Shown here piece by piece: positions 52,416-61,892 of a stretch of 64,000 nt of DNA (positions are counted from its first letter, which is position 1; each line of letters starts with the position of its first letter). Source of the DNA: a virus; IMG/VR virus record IMGVR_UViG_3300025133_008097, positions 52,841 to 116,840 of that record. One strand, written 5' to 3'. The notes beneath the pieces were generated by a model. It had not been told where the DNA came from and searched no databases. It worked only from the letters and a program-made list of their open reading frames with translations. The position numbers and the translations under genes are program-made.

Positions 52416-52614
52416 ATACCAAGAGGGCGTCTATGAAGAACTGTTCGTTCTCAAACATCATGGGGGCTGGTCCTTCTTTGAAGCATACAACTTACCGATT
52501 CAGCTGCGTCGATGGTTTGTTAATCGATTGATTGATGAATTTGAAAAAGAGTCCAAAGCTATGAAGGAAAGCTCAGCTAAGTCCAAATCCTCCAAGAAGA
52601 GCCGTTCATATTAA
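52345..52614 (+). CDS. small tail assembly protein, possibly made by frameshift
   Basis: An open frame of 89 codons, overlapping the gp26-type gene by 71 bases in the +1 frame. The possible starts (GTG 52345, ATG 52360) have no ribosome binding site. The meaningful part begins after the overlap: Y-E-E-L-F-V-L-K-H-H, W-S-F-F-E-A-Y-N-L-P, R-R-W-F-V-N-R-L. This resembles the short proteins that follow gp26-type genes in contractile systems (DUF6760-like). It is either an independent product or, more likely in my view, the C-terminal part of a shifted fusion. Confidence 0.65.
   Translation: MTIVCMRGGSAYLWASTFFGLTSKYQEGVYEELFVLKHHGGWSFFEAYNLPIQLRRWFVNRLIDEFEKESKAMKESSAKSKSSKKSRSY
52395..52401 (+). 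promoter_or_regulatory. 7-T run, candidate frameshift site
   Basis: GAC TTT TTT TGG in the gp26-type frame, 14 bases before its stop. A net +1 (or -2) shift on this run enters the overlapping open frame. A plain -1 shift meets TAA within three codons and is excluded. Confidence 0.45.
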
Positions 52615-52628
52615 TGTGCGGCTTTTTT
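52600..52628 (+). terminator. possible rho-independent terminator
   Basis: AGCCG (52600-52604) pairs with CGGCT (52619-52623), with an inner CAT/ATG pairing, and is followed by six T. It overlaps the stop codon of the 89-codon frame. Stem strength is moderate, and the T run makes it plausible. Confidence 0.5.
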
Positions 52629-52661
52629 GGTTTAAACTAATTACTTACGAGAGGGCCCCCC

Positions 52662-52985
52662 ATGGATGAATTAGTACCGGATGTAATCGACCTAAACGTT
52701 GACCCCAGCAGTATAGATGAAAGCTGGCTGCGTTCGTTTGGTTTTCTTACTACCAAACTGCTCCAGCATATGTTTGCTGGTCATCCTGCGCCTTTCAAAG
52801 TACGCGGTACATCTAGCCAAGTAGCCGCATTTGCTACGGCCTTAGGAAATGAGAAGCGGTATATGGACTCCTTCCTGAAATACGGCCTTAATGATGAACA
52901 CACTTTGCGCAGCCGTTCTCGTCTGATGGGCGCCGTGAGCAAGTTTGAGAAAGAGACAGGGCTCCGCTGGCCGTATAACAGTTAA
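52662..52985 (+). CDS. small conserved tail-region protein
   Basis: A 107-residue helical protein (S-W-L-R-S-F-G-F-L-T-T-K-L-L-Q-H-M-F, then V-R-G-T-S-S-Q-V-A-A-F-A-T-A-L). It lies between the chaperone-like frame and the tape measure gene, where many phages encode tail assembly factors. No family with known function is recognised. Translation starts behind GAGAGGG. Confidence 0.55.
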   Translation: MDELVPDVIDLNVDPSSIDESWLRSFGFLTTKLLQHMFAGHPAPFKVRGTSSQVAAFATALGNEKRYMDSFLKYGLNDEHTLRSRSRLMGAVSKFEKETGLRWPYNS

Positions 52986-52996
52986 GGTACGGGTTT

Positions 52997-55900
52997 ATGG
53001 CGGACGAAAAAGACCTACCTGAAGAGTTACAAGCCGAGAACATCAAAGACGCGGCACGCAACCTCGACGTCGACGAAGAAAAGCATCGCCGCGAAATTGA
53101 TTTAATCAACCAACGTAATGCAGCATTTAAAGAAACTTTAGGTGTCATTGCTCAGGTAAAATCCGCGGAAGTTGATCTTTTTATCAAACGCCTCGGTCCG
53201 GACCGAATGGCAGCCTATCGTCAGGCTCAACAAGAAATCGTCCAGGCAGAGGAGACGCTCGACGCCATTGAGAAGGAAAAGATAGCCTACCTTGAGTCTT
53301 GGGCCCTCAGGAAGGCCGCCAACAGAGAGCTCTCAGACGCTGAAAAGAAAGAGCACAAGGACAAGATGAAGGCCTTCGAGACCACAACGAAGGTAGCTAA
53401 GGAAGCCGGCTCCGTAGCCGTCAAGCAAGCCCGAATTGTCAGGGAGGCGCTGGAAGGCGTCCACGATACCCTTGAAGACCTAGAAAACCAAGGCCACAGC
53501 ACTGTGGAAAGTATGTTGGGGATTGATAGCGGCATGAAGGGTATGGCAAAAACCCTGCTCAGTACCAAGGGAGGATTTAAAGCCTGGACAACAGGCATCA
53601 TGCGGGCACTCAACCCTCTTAATCTTTTCATAAGCCTTGTTGGGTCCGTGATAGCTTCCACCATCAAGGTGGCAAAGGAGATAGACGAGGCATCTGCAGC
53701 ATATCGCAAAAGCACAGGCGCCAGTTATGCCTTTACTAAGTCGATAGAGGTACAAGCGGACGCAATGAAGACAACCGGCATCAATGCCGGCGAACTGTTT
53801 AAAGCGCAGGAATCTCTCCAGCGGGGAATGGCAGATTTTACCAAGCAAAGCACGACAGACCAAGCATCACTGAGAGCCACTGCAGCCTATTTGCAAGAAT
53901 TGGGAATTAGTGCAGACACCACTGCTGACATTGCCAACGAAGCCACAAAGAGCTTGGGGTATGGGTTTGGAGAAGTTGAGGGCGTCATGTTACAGGTGGC
54001 CGGTGTGGCTGAAGGCCTCAAGATGCCCTTCGATATGGTGGCCAAAGACTTTGCAACGGTTTCTAAGAAGCTTGCATTCTATGGAAAGGGCGTAATGGGA
54101 GTTTTTAAGAAGCTTTCAATGCAGTCGAAGAGCACGGGCCTGTCGGTTGACCAATTGCTGGGCGTCGTTGAGCAGTTTGATACATTTGAGGGCGCAGGCA
54201 AAGCAGTCGGTAAACTCAACTCCATCATGGGCGGCCCGTATTTGAACTCTATTGACATGTTGAACGCCTCAGAGGAGAAACGTGTTGAAATTCTCAAGCA
54301 GTCGATGAAACAATCGGGCATGAATTTCAAACAAATGGGCAAGTATGAGCAAAAGATGATTGCTTCGGCCCTAGGCGTTGATGTTGCAGAAGCTCGCAAA
54401 CTCTTCGGCGCAGAAACCGAAGAAGAAAAGCTAGAAGCGCTTACAAAGACTCAAGTCCAAGACAGGGCAAAGCAAGCGCAAAGTACCCGGGAACTGATGC
54501 TCCTGGCCATCAACGCCATGGCCGCCGATGTGACAAAATACCTGAAAGATATCCGCGATATGATCCAGTGGGTCACCGGCTGGGTTGAGAAAGGGATGGA
54601 AAAATTTGATGACCTTTCCACTGGCGGCAAAGTGGCGGTTGTTGGGGGTGGCCTCGCGGCCTCGGCCGGCGCCACTGCTTTGGGGAGGAGTGCCGCAAGA
54701 GGCGCCGCCTCCCGCGTTACGACGTCAATGCTGGGCAACCGCCTGGGCCAAGGGCTAATTAATATGCGCCGAAGTATGCCCAAGCTGCGAATGAGTAATT
54801 TGCTCAAGGGTCAAAACCCCCTGCAGATGAAAAAGCCAGCAAGCCGGGCCGCCATGGAAAGGCTCGCTAAAATGCGCCGAGCCGGCGTACGTCCCGGTCA
54901 GGGCCCAGCCCAGCCCGGGCGCATGCGTAGAGCGTGGGACGCTACACGGAGAGGCGCCGGCCGACTACGGAGAGGCGGCCGCAGCGCCTGGGAAGCCTCC
55001 AGGAGGGGCGCGGGGCACCTCCGACAAGGCGGCCGGAGCGCCTTGGAGATGGGCAAGCGAGGCGCCTCTCGCGCCGCCTCTCGCGCCGGTAGCGCTTGGA
55101 AATGGGTCCGCAAGGGCAAGACAGCCGTCCAAGCCGCTAATGTGGCTCGAACAGGAGCTGCCGCCTCGACCGCACTGACTTCCACGGCCGCCGCTGGAGC
55201 AGCAGGAGCGGGAGCAGCAGGAGCGGGCGGCGGTGCCGCGGCAGTCCTCGCCCCGGCAGCCGCAATCGCCAGCGCCGCGTATACGGGTTATGAAATTGGT
55301 AAGGGAATTTCTAAACTAGGAGGCGACTGGTTAAACATTGATAAGAATCTCGCCGGCAAGGGAATAACAGATATTGATTGGGGCTTCGACGCGATGGGCG
55401 AGACCTTTACCTATATGTGGGACGAGACACTGAAATGGTTCCATGATGCCCTCGTCCAACCTTGGAAGGATGTTTGGCCGGAAATCAAAGGCATGTGGAA
55501 TGATGGGTTGCAATGGGTTAAAGATAGGGGGGGCGACACAATGAAATGGTTCCATGATGCCCTCGTCCAACCTTGGAAGGATGTTTGGCCGGAAATCAAA
55601 GGCATGTGGAATGATGGGTTGCAATGGGTTACAGACAAGGTGACCGGCTGGCTCCACAAAACGTTCGTACAACCGTGGAAAGATGTTTGGCCGGAAATCA
55701 AAGGAATGTGGGGCGACATTACCCAACCTTTCCTTGATGCATGGGATTCCTTAAAGACTGTCTGGTCCGGAGACCGTCTGGGAGAAGTATGGGATTCCTT
55801 AAAGACAGCCCTGATGAATGCAGCGCCTGGCCTGAAGGACTGGATGCTGTCTCCCTTTACAGCGGTGTGGGAAAAGGTTCAAGAGATTATACAAAAGATT

Positions 55901-56392
55901 AAGGACGGTTGGGAAGATATCAAAAACATGCCCGGCGACACGGTTGATTACGTGAAAGACCAAGCCGCAGGCGTGGCCGACTCAGTAGCCGGAGGAGTGG
56001 AAAAGATTCCACTGGTGGGAGGCATAGCTGGAGGTCTGATAAGAAAAGTGGGCGGTGTAGATGACTTTGTTTATGAGGGGGACGCTGCCGGAGGCACCAT
56101 AACGCCCATTCACCGCGGCGATGAGTTCTTGGGAATGAAGCCCGGAGGCGCTGCGGCCGATTTCTTGGACCGCCTTGCTGATGCCAATCCCGCCCAACAC
56201 TTGATGAAGATGGTGGGGCAGATTGGATCGGCCAGCGGGAAGCAAGAGCCCCCCACTATCATCAATAAAGTATTTGTTGGCAACGAGGAGTTCAAAAACT
56301 ATGTGGCCGAAACTACGGCGAAAACGGTCGGCGGCGAAGGCAAATGGGGCAGACGCCTGTCCGATGAAATATCCCCCTTTAGGAGCGCATAA
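52997..56392 (+). CDS. tape measure protein
   Basis: A 1131-residue protein, the length and composition expected of a tail length ruler. Residues 1-180 are charged coiled coil. A helical core with L-S-T-G-G-type turns follows (200-530). Residues about 630-700 are repetitive and Arg/Gly-rich (R-R-G-A-G-x-L-R repeats). Residues 715-760 are Ala/Gly-rich and hydrophobic, a probable membrane-active segment. Residues 810-920 carry three copies of a Trp-rich unit (VQPWKDVWPEIKGMWND). The C-terminus holds T-P-I-H-R-G-D-E-F-L. It follows the tube and chaperone-like genes as usual. Confidence 0.87.
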   Translation: MADEKDLPEELQAENIKDAARNLDVDEEKHRREIDLINQRNAAFKETLGVIAQVKSAEVDLFIKRLGPDRMAAYRQAQQEIVQAEETLDAIEKEKIAYLESWALRKAANRELSDAEKKEHKDKMKAFETTTKVAKEAGSVAVKQARIVREALEGVHDTLEDLENQGHSTVESMLGIDSGMKGMAKTLLSTKGGFKAWTTGIMRALNPLNLFISLVGSVIASTIKVAKEIDEASAAYRKSTGASYAFTKSIEVQADAMKTTGINAGELFKAQESLQRGMADFTKQSTTDQASLRATAAYLQELGISADTTADIANEATKSLGYGFGEVEGVMLQVAGVAEGLKMPFDMVAKDFATVSKKLAFYGKGVMGVFKKLSMQSKSTGLSVDQLLGVVEQFDTFEGAGKAVGKLNSIMGGPYLNSIDMLNASEEKRVEILKQSMKQSGMNFKQMGKYEQKMIASALGVDVAEARKLFGAETEEEKLEALTKTQVQDRAKQAQSTRELMLLAINAMAADVTKYLKDIRDMIQWVTGWVEKGMEKFDDLSTGGKVAVVGGGLAASAGATALGRSAARGAASRVTTSMLGNRLGQGLINMRRSMPKLRMSNLLKGQNPLQMKKPASRAAMERLAKMRRAGVRPGQGPAQPGRMRRAWDATRRGAGRLRRGGRSAWEASRRGAGHLRQGGRSALEMGKRGASRAASRAGSAWKWVRKGKTAVQAANVARTGAAASTALTSTAAAGAAGAGAAGAGGGAAAVLAPAAAIASAAYTGYEIGKGISKLGGDWLNIDKNLAGKGITDIDWGFDAMGETFTYMWDETLKWFHDALVQPWKDVWPEIKGMWNDGLQWVKDRGGDTMKWFHDALVQPWKDVWPEIKGMWNDGLQWVTDKVTGWLHKTFVQPWKDVWPEIKGMWGDITQPFLDAWDSLKTVWSGDRLGEVWDSLKTALMNAAPGLKDWMLSPFTAVWEKVQEIIQKIKDGWEDIKNMPGDTVDYVKDQAAGVADSVAGGVEKIPLVGGIAGGLIRKVGGVDDFVYEGDAAGGTITPIHRGDEFLGMKPGGAAADFLDRLADANPAQHLMKMVGQIGSASGKQEPPTIINKVFVGNEEFKNYVAETTAKTVGGEGKWGRRLSDEISPFRSA
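55431..55631 (+). repeat. 111-bp tandem repeat with 90-bp perfect identity
   Basis: Bases 55431-55520 and 55542-55631 are identical over 90 bases; the period is 111 bases, or 37 codons. A third, diverged copy starts near 55665. Each unit adds a Trp-rich helical segment to the tape measure protein, so gain or loss would change the predicted tail length by one unit. Confidence 0.95.
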
Positions 56393-56394
56393 AC

Positions 56395-57225
56395 ATGTAC
56401 ACCCCCAATGACCGCACTTTTGCAATTCACATCGAACACTTACCCACCAGTGAACAGATTACATTTCGAGGGTGGGTGAAATCCTTCAGCGACTCATTCA
56501 GTTCCAACTGGTCCACCACACAAGTCTACGGCCGTATGGATCCCTTGGCAACTTTCCAATCCACCGGCCGTGTCATCTCTTTAGAGTTTGATGTGGTCGC
56601 TGGGAGTAAAGCCGAAGCCATCGATAATGATTTAAATATAAATCGCCTTATACAATTTCTTTATCCGGTGTATGATAAGGGAGAAGGTACTACTGGTGCG
56701 CCCGCCGATCAGGCGATTGTGGCAGCGGCCCCCTTGTTACGAATGCGGTATACTAATATGATTCAAAACAATGTGGACCAAGAGGGTCTCCTCGGTTATT
56801 TAGCCGGAGTTGATTATTCTCCCGATTTAGAAGCGGGTCAATTTTTCGGATCCCAAAGCTCATTCGATAAGGATACTGCTCCCATGTCGAGCGGCAAGTT
56901 TCTTGGAAATCCTAACATAGCCGACACCATCTTTTATCAACAACTCTCTATTAATTTGCAATTTACGGTGCTTCATTCTCACCTTACCGGGTGGGTGAAG
57001 GGGGCCGATAACAGCTTTTATTTTGGCAAAGATGCTCGTGCGGGCGCCAAGTATGTGGGCAACTTCCCCCATGGGGGGACGAACTCTTTCATCGACAAAG
57101 GCCGAGACCCCGCGCGCACCCTCCCACCGGACTCGGCCGTTGATGTTACTGACGAGAGTCAGGGGGATGGTAATAATGCCGATATCGAACAGGGCAAGGT
57201 TGGCAATGTCTTGGGGGGGACTTAA
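56395..57225 (+). CDS. baseplate tube initiator/cap-like protein
   Basis: A 276-residue protein. The pattern F-R-G-W-V-K-S-F-S-D-S-F-S-S-N-W, Y-G-R-M-D-P-L-A-T-F, L-L-R-M-R-Y-T-N-M-I, and L-L-G-Y-L-A-G-V-D-Y-S-P-D fits proteins at the base of the tail tube in myoviruses, comparable in role to T4 gp48 or gp54. It follows the tape measure gene with a two-base gap. The assignment is by pattern and position. Confidence 0.6.
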   Translation: MYTPNDRTFAIHIEHLPTSEQITFRGWVKSFSDSFSSNWSTTQVYGRMDPLATFQSTGRVISLEFDVVAGSKAEAIDNDLNINRLIQFLYPVYDKGEGTTGAPADQAIVAAAPLLRMRYTNMIQNNVDQEGLLGYLAGVDYSPDLEAGQFFGSQSSFDKDTAPMSSGKFLGNPNIADTIFYQQLSINLQFTVLHSHLTGWVKGADNSFYFGKDARAGAKYVGNFPHGGTNSFIDKGRDPARTLPPDSAVDVTDESQGDGNNADIEQGKVGNVLGGT

Positions 57226-57228
57226 AAT

Positions 57229-57567
57229 ATGTCAAATCGTTATGATGACCGGAAAATCTTTAAGAACGCCAATGAGATGTATGAACAAATTTTGGATCAA
57301 CGAGATCGAAAGTTCATCCGCCACTGGGATACACCACATATGGTTTCACCCACGGTAAGTCAAATTAGAGAACTCAATAGCATTCAGCATGTGTGGACGA
57401 CCGGCGACCGGTACTATAAACTTGCCACCCAATACTATAATTCGCCTAGGTACTGGTGGGTTATTGCTCAGTACAATAAGCGCCCCACTGAAGCACACGT
57501 TAGCGTGGGAGATGTCATTTATATTCCCCTGCCTCTGGAGACAGTGCTTGGAATATACTTGAGGTAA
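57229..57567 (+). CDS. baseplate wedge protein with LysM-like end (gp53-like)
   Basis: A 112-residue protein. The second half, W-T-T-G-D-R-Y-Y-K-L-A-T-Q-Y-Y, then W-W-V-I-A-Q-Y-N, then V-G-D-V-I-Y-I-P, has the LysM pattern seen in T4 gp53 and related small baseplate proteins. In T4 gp53 joins neighbouring wedges. The start lies three bases after the previous stop. Confidence 0.72.
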   Translation: MSNRYDDRKIFKNANEMYEQILDQRDRKFIRHWDTPHMVSPTVSQIRELNSIQHVWTTGDRYYKLATQYYNSPRYWWVIAQYNKRPTEAHVSVGDVIYIPLPLETVLGIYLR

Positions 57568-57573
57568 GAGAGC

Positions 57574-60500
57574 ATGTCGGTTACTAATAAAGAGGCAGCT
57601 TTTTCGGCGTGGTTCGACGCCTTTGCCGAACAGTGTGGTCACTATTTGGTGATGCACGAACTGACAGATCTCTCTAAGTCTACTCAAACTATTGCCCAAC
57701 TAGAGTCAGAGATGACAAGCGAACTCCCCAACGGCGGGGTATTTCAGGCCGCTGTTGACCCTTCCAACGGCTACAAACCTAAGATCTCCGCGACGGATAC
57801 GGAAGGTTCGAATAAGAACCTCAAACTATTTAAAGACGCTCGTAACGCGTTTGCAGCAGTGGTCGGCGTCGAGGTGAAGTCCCCCGGCGACGTCACAGCA
57901 GCAAGCTTCCAGGATGGTACCGCCTTATCCCAGTACCGTGGCGCCGCAGTCGGCGATTTTGATGCTCTAAAGAATGCCTCAATTAATGATTTTGGGCGCG
58001 CCTTGATGGAGGGAAAAAATATAGGTGCGTGCAAAGCTTTTGATAGCAAGGCTGAAGAAGGTGAGGGCCCTTATTACGTCGCTCAATGTCATAATTTCTT
58101 TGGAAAACCCACTGGTGTTGATCCTCTTTTGTTTAACGTTGTGATGAGTACACTTTTTGTGGATGAGCTACGCACAGATGGGTTGTCGGGACCCTTTACT
58201 CCTTCAGGTGGCGCCACGGATACGTGGTATGTGCGCAAGCCTACAATTGGCGCGCCCATCGTAGCCGCGTTTTATACTCTTCCCGAGAAAGATGATGAGT
58301 ACACTATGTCTCCCCTCCCCCAGGAGGAGTTAGATGATGATTATAGTTTCCACCCCCAGGCCATCGCTCCATATAAGAAGTCTACTAAAGGGGGGAACAT
58401 TGACCTAACGAGCCCCCTCATTTCTAAAGTCAAGGATAGTTTTCCCACGGGCGATGTACCATGGGGGGAAAAAGTCCTCGGTGTGAGCTATAGCGCGAAG
58501 CGCGCTAAAGGAGCAGACACCCCGGAAAAGATTCCAGATCTGCATGATTCTTATAACAAGGGATATGGAGCAGCCCGTCCGGACCTTCTTTATATTGATG
58601 CGGTTTCGCTTATGGACGCGTATCGAGCTATCCTTGTTAGAATCGGTTCGACGGCCGGCCAAGCCGCCTACAAGACCAAAGCCAAAGAAATCATCTTGGC
58701 TCTTAACAATGATAACAATAGTCTCCCCAAGGAGAAGATTCAAGTTCCTGGTGTAGCTGGCACCCCAGGAAACCCTCAGGCGGCACCCCCCCAGAACGTA
58801 GGAAAGACGGCCCTTAATCCTGGCGAGATCCACGCCTACGATGTGCAGTGCTATCTTCTTGAGAACATTGCATCCCTGGCGACCGCCCGCGAGCGTGCTT
58901 CTTATAAAAGAGTGGGGAAGATCAGCAGCGCAATGCCGGGCAATATTGTATCGCGCATTCACCACGGGATAGCGCTGGATAGCGAAACGGGCGGAAACCG
59001 CTGGCCCCCCGAAGGTACGGGCCCCAACTCTGAGGCTTATTGGCTTCAAAATATGTGCCCCGATCTGTGGGCGATGATGACCCCCCACATTGAATTGTTC
59101 CGCGCGGATTATAAGAAGGACGATAAGGGACACCTATCGGAAATGGGAGAAAAGAGAATCCCATTCAGTAATTTTGTAGACCCCAGCGACATTGAACAGA
59201 TTACGAGCCAACGCTATGGGCGTCTAGGTGGGGCAGGCATCAAATCTTTCACCTGGTCCTTGGATGGAGTGCAACCTGCCGAAGTAGACAATGTTATATC
59301 TGCAAACCTCACCATGCACTTCCAGAGTGTTTATGATCTGTTCCGCCATAATGAGATTCATGATAATAATGGAAACCCTACTGGAGAATATGCTGCTGGC
59401 CAGCCAACGGCCGGCTATCTGGACTTGATCATTGGATCGGGTACAACCGTCACCCAGAAAGAGCGCGAAGACCTAGCAATAGATCAAGAAGACCCCTCCG
59501 AGAAGCCAAACCCTTTCGCGAGCCCCTGTGGAGTTTCGGGTGAGATTTATGAGGGGGCTGCTTACCGTATAAAAGCCGTTGTCGGGTGGGCAACTCCTCC
59601 TAACTTCTTGGAACTCAACATTCCGGGCTACAATACTTCCCAACTAGAATCCATCAAACGCGCTGTCGACTCCTCCCGCAAGGCATTGTACCTACAGATT
59701 GTCAGTCATGCTATTAACTTTGCGCAGGACGGTACTTTAGAGCTAGCTATTCAATATCAGGCGTCACTTTCTGGTATCGCTCGTTCTCCGGACGCGGACA
59801 TCTTTATAGCCAAAGAACTCCACAGCGAAGAGTTGAAGAGTCTTGAAGAAGAATATTCCAACCTTCCCCATAAGACAGATGTCGATACTTTTAAGACGCT
59901 CCCCAAGAATGAACAAGATTCTCATACTGCGAGAGAAAAAGAAATTTTGGAAGAGCAGCTCGCCTTAATGCAACGTAACCGACTCAACAAGTATAGTGTG
60001 TTTCTTAATATGCTATCGGAAAAAAGTAAAATGTACGGAGTGCGAGTCCCCCGCCAACGATTACTTAACCCTCTGGGTAGCATGAGTCCAGAAGATCGTG
60101 CCAAGGCGGCCAAGCAGCGCCAATCGGAAAACATCGCCGGCACCGTTCTCTCCGACGCCGACACCTATACAAAGGGTGACAAGTCCATGGATGAGTTCGT
60201 GCGGATTAGTTCATTGGTCGCCAGTACTGCCGGCGACGATGAAGCTCACGATGCGGCCAAATCGGACGCCGACCGTATTCTCGAAGACATGTCGAGAAAT
60301 GTTGGGATTTTCGACACGGGCAATCAGGATACGACTCTAATTCCTTTCTTTTATTTGGGCGATCTTATAGACATACTTTTTGATCAGAGGCTAGCCCACC
60401 TTGTGGAGACCCAAGGGAAGACCACTCCTCTTCAGATGCTATTGGGTACCGTGGAGATGGTCGACCCGCTGCGGGCCTACCAGGTAGAGTCTGTTAAATT

Positions 60501-61872
60501 TGATTGCGGCAATGGCAAGACAGGGGTTAAGAGAATAGCGGAACTTGATCCTCTTCGTTTTCGAAAGGTGACAGGCATCACACAGTATATGAACATAGGA
60601 AGCATTCCTATATCCTTGGATGCTTTTAATGATTGGTTTATGACCAACGTTATAAATACGAATAAAGATAGCTACTTTCTTCTTAACTTCATTAAAGACG
60701 TCTGCGCCGGACTGATCAGCGCGGCGTACGGAGACGTTTGCTTTAAAGGATTGTTTAATTTTAATGTACGCTTTGACACAGCCACGTTTAGATTAGCAGA
60801 TAGATTCGGTGGCAAGACCAACGTTACCCTAGAGCAGCTGGGGAAGTCCAGCCGCCGCGCCCAGAAGCGCGATGTGCTTCGGCAGCGCGCCGACTCTACT
60901 CACTCTCCAAGTATCCCTACTTTGGTGGTTTACAGTGTTGACTCTCGTCCCAATGTGGGCGACCGTCATAGCGACATGAGCGAGGGGATCTATCACTATT
61001 TCTTGGGCGGCCGATGCGGGCTGGCTAAAAGTATTAATTTTAATAGGCAGGATATGCCTTTTTACCGCGAAGCGCGGATTAGCAAAGATGGCTCTTTGGG
61101 CGCCCAGCAGCTTAAGGAGTTGTATACTGTTGATCTGAGCATGATAGGCAATGGTCTTCAGAAGAACGGGACGTTTGTGTATATTGATCCCATAGCAATC
61201 GGCGCCGGCTCGGCGCGGGCTATTGGGGGAATTCCTAATATCGCGCGCCTCATTGGACTGGGCGGCTATTTCTTAGTTACCAAGGTGGGTCATGAAGTAA
61301 GCACCTCTGGCTATGAGACATCCGTTAATGCTATTCAGCAGATGTCTGCGTTTGATATGACAATGAACGAGTCGATATCGAATATTAATTACTATGGCTC
61401 ACCCGTGGCTGAAGACCCTCCACCGGATGAGGGCCCCACGGGAGGGGACGACGATGCTGACGAGGGAGAGGAGTCCGGGGACCCCTTTGAGAGCATCGCA
61501 GGAGACACGACGGGAGTTACCGACGACGGTCCGGCACTCACCCCGCGGACCGTCGCTGAGCGCAAGCTAGCGGCATGGGAAGATCTAGAGGAATATCATG
61601 CTCTCGACGAGGAAGACGCCCGGGAGGAGCTGGAAACTGCGCAGCTGGAAAGGAAGGCCTATCAAGGTGCTGGCGTGACACCGAGAGATACTCCCGAAGC
61701 AGTCGCGGAGAAGCTGGATGCCATGGGCGCAGTTCGCCCCCCAGCCGGAGTCAGTGTCTACGCCCCGCCACCCGGGTGGAATTACCTTTGGAACTCTAGA
61801 TTAGGCCGCGCGGTATGGTATCCGGACGCCCCCAGCCCCTCCGTCGCCGGCCCCGGGCCCGAGGAACTCTAA
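57574..61872 (+). CDS. giant baseplate hub-like structural protein, 1432 aa
   Basis: The largest gene in the window. Residues about 1110-1270 contain a segment ending in A-R-L-I-G-L-G-G-Y-F-L-V-T-K-V-G-H-E with Y-E-T-S-V-N-A, which resembles the closing strands of hub proteins of the gp27/VgrG D type. The upstream 1000 residues are mixed and unrecognised. The tail from about 1290 is acidic and Pro-rich, then a coiled coil (E-E-L-E-T-A-Q-L-E-R-K), ending in a Pro-rich segment. No lysozyme motif was found. The baseplate setting is clear from its neighbours; the exact part is inferred. Confidence 0.6.
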   Translation: MSVTNKEAAFSAWFDAFAEQCGHYLVMHELTDLSKSTQTIAQLESEMTSELPNGGVFQAAVDPSNGYKPKISATDTEGSNKNLKLFKDARNAFAAVVGVEVKSPGDVTAASFQDGTALSQYRGAAVGDFDALKNASINDFGRALMEGKNIGACKAFDSKAEEGEGPYYVAQCHNFFGKPTGVDPLLFNVVMSTLFVDELRTDGLSGPFTPSGGATDTWYVRKPTIGAPIVAAFYTLPEKDDEYTMSPLPQEELDDDYSFHPQAIAPYKKSTKGGNIDLTSPLISKVKDSFPTGDVPWGEKVLGVSYSAKRAKGADTPEKIPDLHDSYNKGYGAARPDLLYIDAVSLMDAYRAILVRIGSTAGQAAYKTKAKEIILALNNDNNSLPKEKIQVPGVAGTPGNPQAAPPQNVGKTALNPGEIHAYDVQCYLLENIASLATARERASYKRVGKISSAMPGNIVSRIHHGIALDSETGGNRWPPEGTGPNSEAYWLQNMCPDLWAMMTPHIELFRADYKKDDKGHLSEMGEKRIPFSNFVDPSDIEQITSQRYGRLGGAGIKSFTWSLDGVQPAEVDNVISANLTMHFQSVYDLFRHNEIHDNNGNPTGEYAAGQPTAGYLDLIIGSGTTVTQKEREDLAIDQEDPSEKPNPFASPCGVSGEIYEGAAYRIKAVVGWATPPNFLELNIPGYNTSQLESIKRAVDSSRKALYLQIVSHAINFAQDGTLELAIQYQASLSGIARSPDADIFIAKELHSEELKSLEEEYSNLPHKTDVDTFKTLPKNEQDSHTAREKEILEEQLALMQRNRLNKYSVFLNMLSEKSKMYGVRVPRQRLLNPLGSMSPEDRAKAAKQRQSENIAGTVLSDADTYTKGDKSMDEFVRISSLVASTAGDDEAHDAAKSDADRILEDMSRNVGIFDTGNQDTTLIPFFYLGDLIDILFDQRLAHLVETQGKTTPLQMLLGTVEMVDPLRAYQVESVKFDCGNGKTGVKRIAELDPLRFRKVTGITQYMNIGSIPISLDAFNDWFMTNVINTNKDSYFLLNFIKDVCAGLISAAYGDVCFKGLFNFNVRFDTATFRLADRFGGKTNVTLEQLGKSSRRAQKRDVLRQRADSTHSPSIPTLVVYSVDSRPNVGDRHSDMSEGIYHYFLGGRCGLAKSINFNRQDMPFYREARISKDGSLGAQQLKELYTVDLSMIGNGLQKNGTFVYIDPIAIGAGSARAIGGIPNIARLIGLGGYFLVTKVGHEVSTSGYETSVNAIQQMSAFDMTMNESISNINYYGSPVAEDPPPDEGPTGGDDDADEGEESGDPFESIAGDTTGVTDDGPALTPRTVAERKLAAWEDLEEYHALDEEDAREELETAQLERKAYQGAGVTPRDTPEAVAEKLDAMGAVRPPAGVSVYAPPPGWNYLWNSRLGRAVWYPDAPSPSVAGPGPEEL

Positions 61873-61892
61873 GCATGGGATATGTATAAACG

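Noticed and set aside
60651-60658. TATAAATA late-promoter octamer
   Set aside because: It is in the middle of the 1432-residue gene with no downstream start nearby.
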